Positions 7,823-17,377 are shown, counted from the first letter of the stretch. The stretch: 64,000 nt of DNA from Mycolicibacterium sp. P9-64 (GCF_008329605.1 NZ_NPKO01000002.1:372001-436000), one strand, 5' to 3'. Made by a program: numbers and translations. The notes: generated by a model not told the origin, from the letters alone.

Positions 7823-9813
7823 GGTTTCCCTGCTCCTCCGCGCCACTCGTATATGCGGGTCTCGCCGTTGTCGTAGAGCTTGGCCCACGACTTCGACTTG
7901 TCCAGTGACAGTAGTCCGTCGGGCATGGCGAACTTGAGCACCACCGGGGTGCTGGTCACCACGTAGCGAATGTTGAGTGCCTTGACCGCCTCTGCGATGC
8001 GCGGATCGGTGTCCGCGTCGTCGGCGTAGGCCCAGAAGATGAACCGGTGATAGCCGGGGCCCTGCTGCACGGGATAGTCGTAGTGCGTCCACAGCGGATG
8101 CAGCCCGGCGATGGCGTACATCCAGGCCGTTCCGTCGGTATTGGCGTTGCCGATCAACGTGTCCTTCGCGCCCGGCAGCGTGGCCAGATACGCAAACGCG
8201 TCGAGGTCCTTCTGGTCGATCATGATCGAGTCGTACTTCTCGCCGAACAGGTACCGGTGCCGCGGGAAGTAGTGCCACGCGCTGCCGATCGTCACCACGA
8301 TGAGGACCGCGGCGGTGACGGCGTGCCAGGCCCTCTGCGGCGGGGCCGTCTTCGACGAAGGCCACCGGCCGCGGCAGCGGTCGACGACCCAGGCGGTGAC
8401 CATGAACAGGGCGATGCCCGCCATCGGCGCCAGCAGCATCGTCACCACGGCCGACAGGCGCCGTGGGTCGCTGTAGAACAGGTCGCTGAACTTGCCGGTG
8501 ATCGCCCCGACCGGGCCTCCGAACGGCGCCGCCGAGTGCACGATCGACACGATCAGCAGCAGCCAGACCGCAGCGGGCCACCAGACCCGCCGGATCAGCA
8601 GGATGAGCCCGCCGACCACTGCCAGCCCGATGATGAAGTTCTGGATCGGGTAGTCGTTGAGGTGGCGGGTGTGCTGGGTGACCGCCTCGAACAGCACCCG
8701 CTTCCTGGTCTGATGGGTGACGAACTCGTGGCCGACGATGATCTCGGCCTGTTGCAGCACCCCCACGAACTGCGGAAGCAACAGCACCAACGTCGGGACT
8801 GCGGTGAGTGCCAGGGTGATGAAGTCGGTGAGGCGGCCGCGCACCGGATGCCATAGGGCGTCGAGCAGCCACCAGGCCACGACGAACAGCACTGTCACGA
8901 CGCCGCCGGTGATGTGCACGGAGAACACCCCGACGAGCGCGATCACCGCCAACGGGATGCGGTCGCGGTGCCGCAGCGTCGAGACGATCAGCACCATGGT
9001 CGGCACGGCCAGCCCGTAGGCCACCAGGTTGGCCATCGATGCGGTGTCGAACTCCACGTAGGGCACCGCGGTGAACGACGCCGACAACGCTGCCGCGGCC
9101 GCAGCCGAACCGGCGGCCCACCACTGCTCCCCCGCAAGCGGGAGGTGCCCCCAGGTCCTGTTATTGCGGAGCAGCTGCCAGGTGAGTGCTGCGGCGCTGG
9201 CGGGGAACAGCCAGATGGACGCGGTTAGGGAGCTGATCGTGTACGCCGACGTCGGCGCCGCGCCGGACAGCTGGCTGAAGATGGCGCCGAGGGCATGAAA
9301 CGTGGACGGGTAGTAGAGCGCGTCGTGCGTCTCCACGTTGCGCAACTCGCCCATGTGGGTCGGTGACGCCTGCCCGGTCTCGAGAATGAATCGGATGGTG
9401 TTCGCGTGCCAGACCGAGTCCCAGTTGCTCGGAATCGATTGCCAGTGGGGCAGCCCGCGAATTGCTGCGAACCCGATCAGTACCGCCCCGAGCACGACGC
9501 CGGCGGCGACCACGAGCGCGGGGCCCACTGATACCGACAGCGCCTCCGCGTCGCGATCACGCCACCGGTCGAGCGCAACGCGCAAACTCACGACGACGGC
9601 CACCACGATCAGCAGAGCCAGCAGCGCGGTCCAGCCGTTCCATGGGACACCGATCGCGCCCATCGGCAGAATCGCCAGGGCAACCACGCCGTAGGTAAGG
9701 GCGGGCGCTACTGCGACGGCGACCGGCCAGGTTAGCTGTGCGGACCGTGCGACGATTGCCCCAGGGATGACTAGCAAAAGCAGGGCCACTAGCACCCCGG
9801 ACGTCAAGCTCAC
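7819..9813 (-). CDS. GT-C family membrane glycosyltransferase (Rv3779-like)
   Basis: 664-residue polytopic membrane protein. N-terminal segments such as SGVLVALLLLVIPGAIVA and PALVVAAGVVLGAVLIGFAA begin a long run of helices, with a C-terminal extracytoplasmic domain (TLPGAKDTLIGNANTDG region). The Rv3779 family is reported to use polyprenyl-phosphate sugar donors in envelope glycan decoration (galactosamine on arabinan). Start GTG at 9813 gives a length close to M. tuberculosis Rv3779 (about 666 aa, from memory). An in-frame ATG at 9876 is an alternative. Divergent from the cysteine desulfurase-like gene, with about 120 bp between starts. Confidence 0.88.
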   Translation of the reverse strand: MSLTSGVLVALLLLVIPGAIVARSAQLTWPVAVAVAPALTYGVVALAILPMGAIGVPWNGWTALLALLIVVAVVVSLRVALDRWRDRDAEALSVSVGPALVVAAGVVLGAVLIGFAAIRGLPHWQSIPSNWDSVWHANTIRFILETGQASPTHMGELRNVETHDALYYPSTFHALGAIFSQLSGAAPTSAYTISSLTASIWLFPASAAALTWQLLRNNRTWGHLPLAGEQWWAAGSAAAAAALSASFTAVPYVEFDTASMANLVAYGLAVPTMVLIVSTLRHRDRIPLAVIALVGVFSVHITGGVVTVLFVVAWWLLDALWHPVRGRLTDFITLALTAVPTLVLLLPQFVGVLQQAEIIVGHEFVTHQTRKRVLFEAVTQHTRHLNDYPIQNFIIGLAVVGGLILLIRRVWWPAAVWLLLIVSIVHSAAPFGGPVGAITGKFSDLFYSDPRRLSAVVTMLLAPMAGIALFMVTAWVVDRCRGRWPSSKTAPPQRAWHAVTAAVLIVVTIGSAWHYFPRHRYLFGEKYDSIMIDQKDLDAFAYLATLPGAKDTLIGNANTDGTAWMYAIAGLHPLWTHYDYPVQQGPGYHRFIFWAYADDADTDPRIAEAVKALNIRYVVTSTPVVLKFAMPDGLLSLDKSKSWAKLYDNGETRIYEWRGGAGKP

Positions 9814-9935
9814 TGGACTAGTATGGCCGTTCAGGTGACCCGGTCCGATCGCGGCTCGGGTGTCGAAAGGCGCCATCGGGCACCGACCGACAGCGCACGG
9901 GTCACCTAATCGCGGAATGCTCGAAGGTGGTTGGC

Positions 9936-11132
9936 ATGGCATATGACGTCGCCCGGGTGCGGGGTCTGCACCCGTCACTGGGCGACGGGTGGGTACATTT
10001 CGATGCCCAGCAGGGCATGTTGCTGCCCGATTCCGTGGCCACCACTGTGTCCACCGCCTTCCGTGGATCGATGACGACGTCGGTTGGTCCGCACCCGTCC
10101 GCGCGGCGCAGTGCGGCGGTGCTCTCGGCGGCCAGGCTGGCCATCGCCGATCTGGTCGGCGCGGACCCCAGAGGCGTCGTGCTCGGAGCCGACCGGGCAA
10201 TCCTGCTGACTTCGCTGGCTGACGCAGCGTCGTCGCGGGTCGGCCTCGGCTACGAGGTGGTCGTCACGCGCCTCGACGACGAGGCCAACATCGCGCCGTG
10301 GGTGCGAGCGGCCAATCGCTATGGAGCCAAGGTCAAGTGGGCCGAGGTCGACATCGAGACCGGTGAGCTGCCTCCCTGGCAATGGGAGAGCCTGATCACC
10401 AAGCCCACCCGGCTGGTTGCGATCACGTCGGCATCGTCGGCGCTGGGTACTCTCACCGACCTTCGGCCGGTGACCAAGCTGGTGCACGAGAACGGCGGCC
10501 TGGTCGTGGTCGACCACTCGGCGGCCGCGCCCTACCGGCTCATCGACATCGACGAGATCGAAGCCGACGTCGTCGCGCTCAACGCCGTCGCATGGGGTGG
10601 CCCGCCGATCGGAGCGCTGGTGTTCCGCGATCCGTCGGCCATCGACTCGTTCGCCTCGGTGTCGCTTGATCCGTTCGCGTCCGGGGTGGCGCGCCTCGAG
10701 GTCGGCACGCATCAGTACGGCATGCTCGCCGGCGTGGTGGCCAGCGTCGAGTATCTGGCGTCGCTCGACGAGACTGCTACGGGAACGCGGCGCGAAAGGC
10801 TCGCCGTCTCAATGCAATCGGCGGCGACCTACATGGGCCGCCTGTTCGACTACCTGCTTGCCTCGCTGCGTTCGTTGCCGTTGGTGATGGTGATCGGCCA
10901 GCCGGAGGACCGGATTCCGGTGCTGAGCCTGGCGGTGCACGGCGTGCCCGCCGAGCGGGTGATCCAACGGCTTGCCGACAACGGCGTGCTCGCGGTCTCC
11001 AACACCACGTCGCGCGTGCTGGACGTCATCGGCGTCAACGACATTGGCGGCGCGGTCACCCTGAGCCTGGCGCACTACTCGACGATGGCCGAGGTCGATC
11101 AGCTGGTTCGCGCGCTGGCATCGTTGGGCTAG
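9936..11132 (+). CDS. Class V aminotransferase / cysteine desulfurase-like protein lacking the PLP lysine (Rv3778c-like)
   Basis: 398 residues with the fold-type I, class V layout ([13 protein letters not shown] start, [13 protein letters not shown] near residue 190-202). At the place where SufS/IscS-type enzymes have H-K-x-x-G-P-x-G-x-G, this protein reads [13 protein letters not shown] (residues 216-228), so the Schiff-base lysine is replaced by valine or alanine. It may therefore not be a PLP transaminase or desulfurase at all. ATG at 9936 has an AAGG Shine-Dalgarno 8 nt upstream. It ends overlapping the convergent quinone reductase gene. Function unknown. Confidence 0.85.
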   Translation: MAYDVARVRGLHPSLGDGWVHFDAQQGMLLPDSVATTVSTAFRGSMTTSVGPHPSARRSAAVLSAARLAIADLVGADPRGVVLGADRAILLTSLADAASSRVGLGYEVVVTRLDDEANIAPWVRAANRYGAKVKWAEVDIETGELPPWQWESLITKPTRLVAITSASSALGTLTDLRPVTKLVHENGGLVVVDHSAAAPYRLIDIDEIEADVVALNAVAWGGPPIGALVFRDPSAIDSFASVSLDPFASGVARLEVGTHQYGMLAGVVASVEYLASLDETATGTRRERLAVSMQSAATYMGRLFDYLLASLRSLPLVMVIGQPEDRIPVLSLAVHGVPAERVIQRLADNGVLAVSNTTSRVLDVIGVNDIGGAVTLSLAHYSTMAEVDQLVRALASLG

Positions 11133-12112
11133 TCGCCTACGCGCAGAAGCACTTTCCCGTGCGCTTCGCCGGAGGTCAGCAGTCGGTGTGCCTCGCCGGC
11201 CTGCTCGATGGGCAGCTCGGCCCCGACGATTGGGCGCACCCGGCCGTCGGCGATCATCGGCCAGACGTTGGCCACCACCTCGGTGACGATGGACGCCTTG
11301 CTCGACGGCCCCTCGACCGGCCGTGACCGCAGCGCAGTGGAGATCACCCCGGCGCGCTTGGAGAGCAGTTTGGCGATGTTCAGCTCGGCCTTCACGCCGC
11401 CCTGGAAGCCGATGATGACCAGTCGCCCGTCGGGTGCCAGCGCGTCGACGTTGCGATCGAGGTACGACGCTCCCATGAGGTCGAGGATGACGTCGGCGCC
11501 CAACCCGCCGGTCTCCGCCCTGACCCGCTCGACGAAGTCCTCGTCGCGGTAGTTGATCAGGATGTCGGCACCGAGCTCGCGGCAGATCGCCAACTTCTCG
11601 GCCGAGCCCGCCGTGACGGCCACGCGGGAACCGAGGGCGTGCGCCACCTGGATGGCGTGCGTGCCGATGCCGCTGCCGCCGCCGTGCAGCAGCACCAGCT
11701 GCCCGGGCGCCAGGTGTGCGGTCATCATCAGGTTCGACCAGACCGTGCATGCGACCTCCGGCAGCGCGGCGGCCTCTTGCAGCGAGACGCCGTCCGGAAT
11801 GGGCATCACCTGTCCGGCGGGAACTGCCACTCTTTCGGCGTAACCACCGCCTGCCAGCAAAGCGCAGACCGGCTGCCCGACGTGCCAGGCCGTGACGCCG
11901 TCGCCGAGTTCGGCGATGCGCCCGGACACCTCGAGGCCGAGGATCGGACTGGCGCCCGGCGGCGGCGGATAGTTCCCGGACGCCTGAAGTACGTCGGCTC
12001 GATTGACGCCAGCGCTAATAATCTCTATCACTACCTCGCCCGTTTGAGCTGCAACGGCAGGGACTTCCCGCCAAACGAGGCGGGAAGAATCTTCGACGAC
12101 GATGGCGCGCAT
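11129..12112 (-). CDS. NAD(P)H-quinone oxidoreductase, zinc-less MDR family (Rv3777-like)
   Basis: 327 residues of the medium-chain dehydrogenase fold, quinone oxidoreductase (QOR/PIG3) type. N-terminal catalytic half with [26 protein letters not shown]-binding Rossmann segment [21 protein letters not shown] and [11 protein letters not shown]. No zinc ligands are evident, as expected for QOR. Start ATG at 12112, 45 bp from the divergent MarR gene at 12158, which may regulate it. Likely one- or two-electron quinone/enone reduction in the cytoplasm; substrate unknown. Confidence 0.9.
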   Translation of the reverse strand: MRAIVVEDSSRLVWREVPAVAAQTGEVVIEIISAGVNRADVLQASGNYPPPPGASPILGLEVSGRIAELGDGVTAWHVGQPVCALLAGGGYAERVAVPAGQVMPIPDGVSLQEAAALPEVACTVWSNLMMTAHLAPGQLVLLHGGGSGIGTHAIQVAHALGSRVAVTAGSAEKLAICRELGADILINYRDEDFVERVRAETGGLGADVILDLMGASYLDRNVDALAPDGRLVIIGFQGGVKAELNIAKLLSKRAGVISTALRSRPVEGPSSKASIVTEVVANVWPMIADGRVRPIVGAELPIEQAGEAHRLLTSGEAHGKVLLRVGD

Positions 12113-12157
12113 TTCAATAACGCTACTACCCGAGGGAAAGCGTCCTAACATAGCGCC

Positions 12158-12670
12158 ATGGAGGGGATCATCGCCGGACGCACCGCCAGTGCGATGCCGG
12201 GTCTCGACATCGCCGAGCAACGATCGTGGCAAAACTTTCTCGACTCCGCGCTCCGGCTCTACGCCACCCTCAACAAGGCGTTGGTGGAGGAGCATCACTT
12301 GACGCTCAACGACGTCCGCCTGCTCGACGTCCTCGACCGGTCCGCGACCGGATCGGCCCGCATGGGCGACCTCGCCGACGACCTGATGTCGCTGCCGAGC
12401 CGGGTGACCCGACAGATTCACCGGCTGGAGGCGCAGAACCTGGTGCGTCGGTGTTCGAGCCCGGACGACGGCCGGGGTGTGCTCGCCTTCGTGACCGACG
12501 ACGGCAGGGCGCGGCTTCACGAAGCGATGGCGACCTATGGCCACGGCGTGCGCACGCACTTCCTCGGCAAGCTCTCGCGCGCTCAGGTCGCGGCGATGGG
12601 GGAGAACTGCCGCCGGATCGGAGTCGCGCTGAAGTCCGAGCCGGCGCCCGCGAGACTCGGCCGGGTCTAG
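12158..12670 (+). CDS. MarR-family transcriptional regulator
   Basis: 170-residue winged-helix regulator: helices (SWQNFLDSALRLYATLNKALVEEHHLTLNDVRLLDVL), recognition region (ADDLMSLPSRVTRQIHRLEAQNLVRR) and wing (SSPDDGRGVLAFVTDDGRARL). ATG at 12158. Divergent from the quinone reductase gene with a 45-bp intergenic space, the normal arrangement for a MarR controlling an oxidoreductase. Immediately followed by tRNA-Ser(TGA). Confidence 0.9.
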   Translation: MEGIIAGRTASAMPGLDIAEQRSWQNFLDSALRLYATLNKALVEEHHLTLNDVRLLDVLDRSATGSARMGDLADDLMSLPSRVTRQIHRLEAQNLVRRCSSPDDGRGVLAFVTDDGRARLHEAMATYGHGVRTHFLGKLSRAQVAAMGENCRRIGVALKSEPAPARLGRV

Positions 12671-12689
12671 ACGCTTTAGGCTTGTCCGC

Positions 12690-12779
12690 GGTGGCGTGGC
12701 AGAGCGGCCTAATGCACTCGCCTTGAAAGCGAGAGTCGGCTAACACCGACCGGGGGTTCAAATCCCTCCGCCACCGCCA
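12690..12779 (+). tRNA. tRNA-Ser(TGA)
   Basis: 90-nt class II tRNA. Acceptor GGTGGCG pairs with CGCCACC at 12769-12775, then G and an encoded CCA. Anticodon stem CTCGC/GCGAG with loop CTTGAAA gives anticodon TGA. A long variable arm (AGTCGGCTAACACCGACC region) and the GGTTCAAAT T-loop are present. Reads UCN serine codons. Confidence 0.97.
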
Positions 12780-12956
12780 AATGCCAGCGGAAATGCAGAA
12801 TCCGGCGGGAGCAGGAAACTGCCCGGCGGCGAAAGCTGCCACAGATTGCCACGCGGGCGCGAGGAATGCCTCGTCTCGCCGTCGTGTGCGTCGACCGATC
12901 CGTGGCGTTGCTAGATTCGACCGCAGGGGTGCAGATCGAATCGCTTGGGGGGGCGT

Positions 12957-14813
12957 GTGTCCGACGTTGGTTGCAAGTGCATCGGCTGTGTCGATTACGG
13001 GAACCGCGACTCGTACGACGACGTCGACCGCAAGCTCGTCGCCGACGTGGAGCGTGACGGCCACAGCTGTATCGGGATCGGGCCAACGAGTGAAGACGAG
13101 CCGCCGCCGTACGTGTTCACCGCGGGCATGTGGCATTCGCACCGCCAGCCCGAGTTGGCGATCTACGGTGTCGGCGACTTCGACGCGATGACGGCCATCC
13201 TCAAGGAGCTCGCCGATCGGGTGGAGGCCAGTGGATTGCCGCTGCGTCCCGAGGACAGGTTCCCGGGTCTGCTGGGGCTGGGCGACGTCAGGCCGGAGGA
13301 CTACTGGCTCAAGCTGATACCGATTCACCCGAGCTGGTACGCCAGCCAGTTCGGGACCGCGCTGTTCTTCAATGCCGCCAATGCGGTCGACTTCCTACAG
13401 GTGGTCTGGCCGGACGGGTCCGGTCGGTATCCGGACGAACCGGGCTTCGACGGGTACTTCGCCGACCGGCAGCCGATGATGTGGTTGCCGGTGGTCGACC
13501 ACCCACCCAGCGTGTGGGTCAGCGACGGCATGCGCGCGGTGGTGCCGGAGCGCCGCAGGGACGCCCTAAAGGCTGCGGTCGAAGAATGGGATCAGGCGCG
13601 GGCCCAGGACGATTCGGCCCGCGCCGATGCCGCCGCGGCGCTGGCCGACGCCGTTGACAGGACACTGCATTGGGTCCATCAGGAAGAGGACCGCGGCCGG
13701 GTCCGCGCCGTCCCAGCGCATCTGGTGTACCGGCTGGCCAAGGCGAGCGTGGCGTGGCAGGACCGCGAGCCCGGTGCCGGCGAGGCCGAGCGCCACGTCG
13801 CCGAGCAGCTGCACGCGAGCGCGCGGCGCTTGCTCGGCTGGGACGACGCCCGTCGACTGACGAGCAAGGAGATCCGGAACATGGGCACTTGGGGGACAGG
13901 GGCATTCGATTCCGATGGGGCAGCGGACTGGGCCAACGCGTACGACGACACCACACCCGAGGAACGGCTCGCCTTCCTCGAGCGCACGTTGGCCAAGGCG
14001 CACGGTGGCGGGTACCTGGAGGTCGACGACTGTGTGCAGGTCATCGCAGCGGCCGCGACGATCGCCGCGCTACTGCCCGACGCGCCCACCGAGCCCATCG
14101 CTTACGGGCCTGAAAGCCTGGGTGCGGAACCACGATTCGAGGTCTCCGGCGGGCTGCGCGATGCCGCGATCGCGGCACTGCTGAAGGTGATCGAACCCGC
14201 AACGGAATGGTCGCAACTGTGGGACGACGCCGGAGCGCTCGACGTCGTGACTGCCGGGGTCAAGCGCTTGATCGGAGCTCTGCAGCCCTATGCAGACTGG
14301 GCGCCGCACCGAGGGTTGGAGCAGGCGGCGCCTGCCTACCTGCGCGATCCGGCGATGGCCTTGGGCGCGTTGCGCGGGTTGGTCGAATTCGACGCCGTGC
14401 TGGGCTTCACGATGCACCGGGCTGTCAAACGCCGCGACTGGGGTGACGCCCTGTATCAGGAGGTCACGCTCACCGACGGGCATCGACTGATCCTCTGGAT
14501 GGGTGATGACATAGTCGACGAGGGCGACTCCGAATTGGTGCTCTTCGAGTCCGAGCTGCGCGTCATTCCGTTGTCCTGGGTGTACGACGTCTCACTGGAG
14601 GTGCACCACCAGCCGGGGCCCGACGGAATGTCGTTGCACAGTGCCGAACTCAGGGTTTACATCGCGGTTCCCGACAATGCGGTGCGGCAGAAGAAGACCA
14701 CCGACATCTTCACCGACGAACTGGACTTCGACAAGACGGTGAACCGCCACGGCCGCGACCAGGTGGTGCGACTCATCGAGTTCGGCAAGGTGTTGGCGCG
14801 GCAGGTCCGCTGA
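12957..14813 (+). CDS. DUF4262-DUF4259 fusion protein with uncharacterised C-terminal domain
   Basis: 618-residue soluble protein with at least three parts. Residues 1-200 fit DUF4262 (VFTAGMWHSHRQPELAIYGV). A module starting MGTWGTGAFDSDGAADWANAYDD around residue 308 is a textbook DUF4259 N-terminus. A C-terminal part of about 160 residues (YQEVTLTDGHRLILWMGDDIVDEGDSELV) is of unknown fold. The N-terminus has CKCIGC, possibly metal-binding. The internal MGTWGTG suggests a fusion of two once-separate genes. Start is GTG at 12957 behind a run of G (GGGGGGG). It is coupled by TGATG overlap to the DUF4241 gene. Such DUFs occur among immunity-like proteins, but I see no toxin nearby. Confidence 0.8.
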   Translation: MSDVGCKCIGCVDYGNRDSYDDVDRKLVADVERDGHSCIGIGPTSEDEPPPYVFTAGMWHSHRQPELAIYGVGDFDAMTAILKELADRVEASGLPLRPEDRFPGLLGLGDVRPEDYWLKLIPIHPSWYASQFGTALFFNAANAVDFLQVVWPDGSGRYPDEPGFDGYFADRQPMMWLPVVDHPPSVWVSDGMRAVVPERRRDALKAAVEEWDQARAQDDSARADAAAALADAVDRTLHWVHQEEDRGRVRAVPAHLVYRLAKASVAWQDREPGAGEAERHVAEQLHASARRLLGWDDARRLTSKEIRNMGTWGTGAFDSDGAADWANAYDDTTPEERLAFLERTLAKAHGGGYLEVDDCVQVIAAAATIAALLPDAPTEPIAYGPESLGAEPRFEVSGGLRDAAIAALLKVIEPATEWSQLWDDAGALDVVTAGVKRLIGALQPYADWAPHRGLEQAAPAYLRDPAMALGALRGLVEFDAVLGFTMHRAVKRRDWGDALYQEVTLTDGHRLILWMGDDIVDEGDSELVLFESELRVIPLSWVYDVSLEVHHQPGPDGMSLHSAELRVYIAVPDNAVRQKKTTDIFTDELDFDKTVNRHGRDQVVRLIEFGKVLARQVR

Positions 14814-15478
14814 TGCGCCTGTCCGAACTTCACGCGTTGCGCACCGGGGTGGCACCGCTTGGCGATCGGGCCTGCCTGCTGCACGTCCGCGATGCAGGCA
14901 CGCTGGTGGTGACCTCCGGGCGCGTGGAAGTGGCGGACCCGATCAATTTCGGCCAGGGGTTCGTAACGGCAGTGCCTAGCGGGGCGCATCCGGTGCGGCT
15001 CACCATCGCCGACGTGTCAGAGCGGCTCGACGGCAGCCATCTGCGGGTGGCGTACCTCAGCCTGCTGTTCAACGCCGACCCGTCCGCAACGATCGAGCCC
15101 GTTGCGCCCGAAGGCAAGCCACCCCCCGAACCCGATGCGGTGTACTGCATCCCCGTCGACTGCGGGTCGGTCGGCATCGCCGACGCCGCCGGGGCGAAGC
15201 GGATATCCGATCTGCCGTATGAGCGGACGTCCGATTGGTTCGAGCGCGAGATGTTCGCCGACCGTGACTACGACGAGGCGGCGGATTACGTGGCGCCGTT
15301 GGATGTTCAGCTCTTCGAGGCAGCCGCGGGGGAGAACTACGTCACGTGCCCGTCGGGATGGGGGGATGGTCGCTACACGGTATGGGCGACTCGCAACGAC
15401 GCCGGTGACCTGACCGGGGTTCACGTCGACTTCGAAGTGGTGTTCGACCCCAACGCCGACTACGGCGCCTCCGACTGA
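14813..15478 (+). CDS. DUF4241-like protein
   Basis: 221-residue cytoplasmic beta-rich protein. It begins MRLSELHALRTGVAPLGDRACLLHVRDAGTL in part and carries GRVEVADP and VPSGAHPVRLTIADV, followed later by CPSGWGDGRYTVWATRND, the pattern of the DUF4241 family. Overlaps the stop of the upstream fusion gene (TGATG), so the two are co-translated and probably work together. Function unknown. Confidence 0.72.
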   Translation: MRLSELHALRTGVAPLGDRACLLHVRDAGTLVVTSGRVEVADPINFGQGFVTAVPSGAHPVRLTIADVSERLDGSHLRVAYLSLLFNADPSATIEPVAPEGKPPPEPDAVYCIPVDCGSVGIADAAGAKRISDLPYERTSDWFEREMFADRDYDEAADYVAPLDVQLFEAAAGENYVTCPSGWGDGRYTVWATRNDAGDLTGVHVDFEVVFDPNADYGASD

Positions 15479-15589
15479 TGTGCGGTTCACTCCCGGCTGG
15501 GCCAGGTCGAGGACCGGGCGTGTTCGACTTGGTCGCGATCGCCTGGCGGTCCAACGTCGACCTCGCGCGGGAGACGACGTCGAGCGGCG

Positions 15590-16423
15590 TTACTCGCCCC
15601 TGAACTCGGCGGGGCGCTTGGCGAACGTCGCCGTGATGCCCTCGGTGAGATCCTTCGACGGCAGGAACGCCGAATTCCACACCGACACATAGCGAAGGCT
15701 CGCCGACACCTGCGCGGTGCGCTGCTCGTCGAGCACGTCCTTGACGCCCTGCACCACCAGCGGCGGGTTGGCCGCGATCTCCTTGGCGGTGGCGTGCGCG
15801 GCGGCAAGGGAGGCCTCGGCGTCGTCGAAGACGTCGTTGACCAGACCGATTCGTGCGGCCCGTTGTGCATCGATGTCCCGGCCCGTCAGGGCAAGTTCCC
15901 GCAGGTGCCCATCGGAGAGGATCTGCGGTAGCCGGGCCAGGCTGCCCATGTCGGCGACGATGGCGAGCTTGACCTCGCGCACCGAGAACTTCGCGTCGGC
16001 GCTGGCGTAGCGGATGTCGACGGCGGAGATCAGGTCGACGCCGCCACCGATGCACCAGCCTTGGATCGACGCGATCACGGGCGTGCGGCTATCCGCCACT
16101 GCGTTGATCGCGTGCTGCATCGTGCGGATCGTGGCCAGGAATTCGGTACGCGGCCGAGCCATCGCCCCCTCGGCCAGGACCGGCGCCAGCGTCTCGCCCA
16201 TCGCCAGCACGTCGAGGCCGTAGCTGAAGTTCTTGCCGGAACCGGTCAGGACGATGGCCCTGACGTTGGGGTCGGCGTCGAGCGCCTCGAACGCCACTGG
16301 CAGTTCCGCCCAGAACGCGGGGCCCATGGCGTTGCCCTTGCCTGGGCCGAGCAGCGTCACTTGCGCGACATGGCCGTCGACGTCGATGGCCAGGGATTCC
16401 AGGTTTTCGGGGGGAGCGCCCAT
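15590..16423 (-). CDS. echA21: Enoyl-CoA hydratase/isomerase family protein (EchA21-like)
   Basis: 277-residue crotonase-fold protein. Oxyanion-hole motifs: GSGKNFSYGLDV in the first half and IQGWCIGGGVDLISAVDIRYASADAKFSVREVKLA in the second. The aspartate-containing IVADMGSLARLPQIL resembles dienoyl-CoA isomerases more than hydratases. ATG at 16423. Synteny with hisC2 supports orthology to Rv3774 (echA21). Confidence 0.88.
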   Translation of the reverse strand: MGAPPENLESLAIDVDGHVAQVTLLGPGKGNAMGPAFWAELPVAFEALDADPNVRAIVLTGSGKNFSYGLDVLAMGETLAPVLAEGAMARPRTEFLATIRTMQHAINAVADSRTPVIASIQGWCIGGGVDLISAVDIRYASADAKFSVREVKLAIVADMGSLARLPQILSDGHLRELALTGRDIDAQRAARIGLVNDVFDDAEASLAAAHATAKEIAANPPLVVQGVKDVLDEQRTAQVSASLRYVSVWNSAFLPSKDLTEGITATFAKRPAEFRGE

Positions 16424-16441
16424 GCCAGGAAGGCTAGCGGC

Positions 16442-16873
16442 CTACGGAGGCGACCCACCCAGGAGGAGGTCGTTGACGGTGCTGCTCGGAATGAACTGGC
16501 ACATCGCGTCGGCGAGCGTCTTGGCGATCTCGATGTTTTGCTGACCGATCACCGAACCGTCCTGAGAGACGATCTTCTGGATGACGGCCAGCTGGGTGTC
16601 CGCGTCGAGCTTGTTGTACTCCTCGCACTTCATCGTGAGTGAGTTCGGCGGCGGGGGAACGTTCGACGACGTGCGGGGCGTCGAGGGAAGGCCCGGAATG
16701 CCCGGAATCCCAGGAAGGGTCGGCATGGTCGGCCGCGACGTCGTGCGTGACGTCGAAAGGCTTGCACCGGGTTCCGTCGTCATCGCCACGGTGCCCGGCG
16801 TCGTGCGCTCGCAGGCGGTGATGCCTGCGGCAAGCGCGATCGACGCCCAGGCGACCAAAACTCGCGTCCTCAT
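16442..16873 (-). CDS. Putative lipoprotein with proline-rich linker
   Basis: 143-residue exported protein. Basic n-region and hydrophobic stretch MRTRVLVAWASIALAAGI end in the lipobox ITAC, so lipidation at Cys21 is likely. A Ser/Thr/Pro-rich linker with PGIPGIPGLP repeats follows. The C-terminal helical domain of about 70 residues has two cysteines (MKCEEYNK and ADAMCQF) that could form a disulfide, resembling small periplasmic helical folds. Located just upstream of echA21 on the same strand. Function unknown. Confidence 0.75.
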   Translation of the reverse strand: MRTRVLVAWASIALAAGITACERTTPGTVAMTTEPGASLSTSRTTSRPTMPTLPGIPGIPGLPSTPRTSSNVPPPPNSLTMKCEEYNKLDADTQLAVIQKIVSQDGSVIGQQNIEIAKTLADAMCQFIPSSTVNDLLLGGSPP

Positions 16874-16915
16874 CTGGGCAACGATAGGCGCTCGCGCGGC
16901 CGGGATTCGTGTCCG

Positions 16916-17377
16916 CTAGACGCGGCGCAGGTAGAAGTAGCCGTAGGTGCCGGTGCGCAGCGCGTGCTTGCCGTTCATGATCCCCATGGCGGTGTTGTCG
17001 TCGACCACCTTGAAGTGGTCGTGCAGGGGCTGGCCGTCGTAGACCATCGTCGCGACCAGCTCGCCACGGAACTCCTCGACCCACAGGGTGGCCTCGCCCT
17101 TGCCGAGCTCGACGTTGGAGAACTTGTTGCCGTCCTCGTCGAGACAGATCAGCGGCTTCACGTCGGCAGCCGAGGCGAAGGTCTTGCCGAACCAGCGCGC
17201 TTCCTCGAGCGAATTGACCAAGCGGTGGCCGGTGTCGAATGCGCCGCCGCTCCACTCGCCGATCATGAAGTCGACGGTCGCCGGCTTGAGCGTGGCCCAG
17301 AGGGCGTCGAGTTCGGCCTCTGGGATCTGACCGCCGCGTCCGGTGAGTTCTGCGAAGGTGTCGTGCGCAGCGGTCAT
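16916..17377 (-). CDS. GXWXG / DUF4334 domain protein
   Basis: 153 residues. The GXWXG motif is seen as FMIGEWSGGAFDTGH, followed by a DUF4334-type half (VEEFRGELVATMVYDGQPLHDHFKVVDDNTAMGIMNGK). Start ATG at 17377 overlaps the hisC2 stop by 4 bp, so it is co-transcribed with the aminotransferase. The longer upstream frame is only a shadow of hisC2. Biochemical role unknown. Confidence 0.85.
   Translation of the reverse strand: MTAAHDTFAELTGRGGQIPEAELDALWATLKPATVDFMIGEWSGGAFDTGHRLVNSLEEARWFGKTFASAADVKPLICLDEDGNKFSNVELGKGEATLWVEEFRGELVATMVYDGQPLHDHFKVVDDNTAMGIMNGKHALRTGTYGYFYLRRV

Noticed and set aside
12306..13328. Leftward frame of 340 codons across tRNA-Ser(TGA)
   Set aside because: The WRWRRDLNPRSVLADSRFQGE stretch is the same kind of reverse-tRNA artefact, and the frame crosses two well supported genes on the other strand.
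12690..15590. Genomic island at tRNA-Ser(TGA) holding the DUF genes
   Set aside because: No repeat of the tRNA 3' end is found downstream up to echA21 and no integrase is present.
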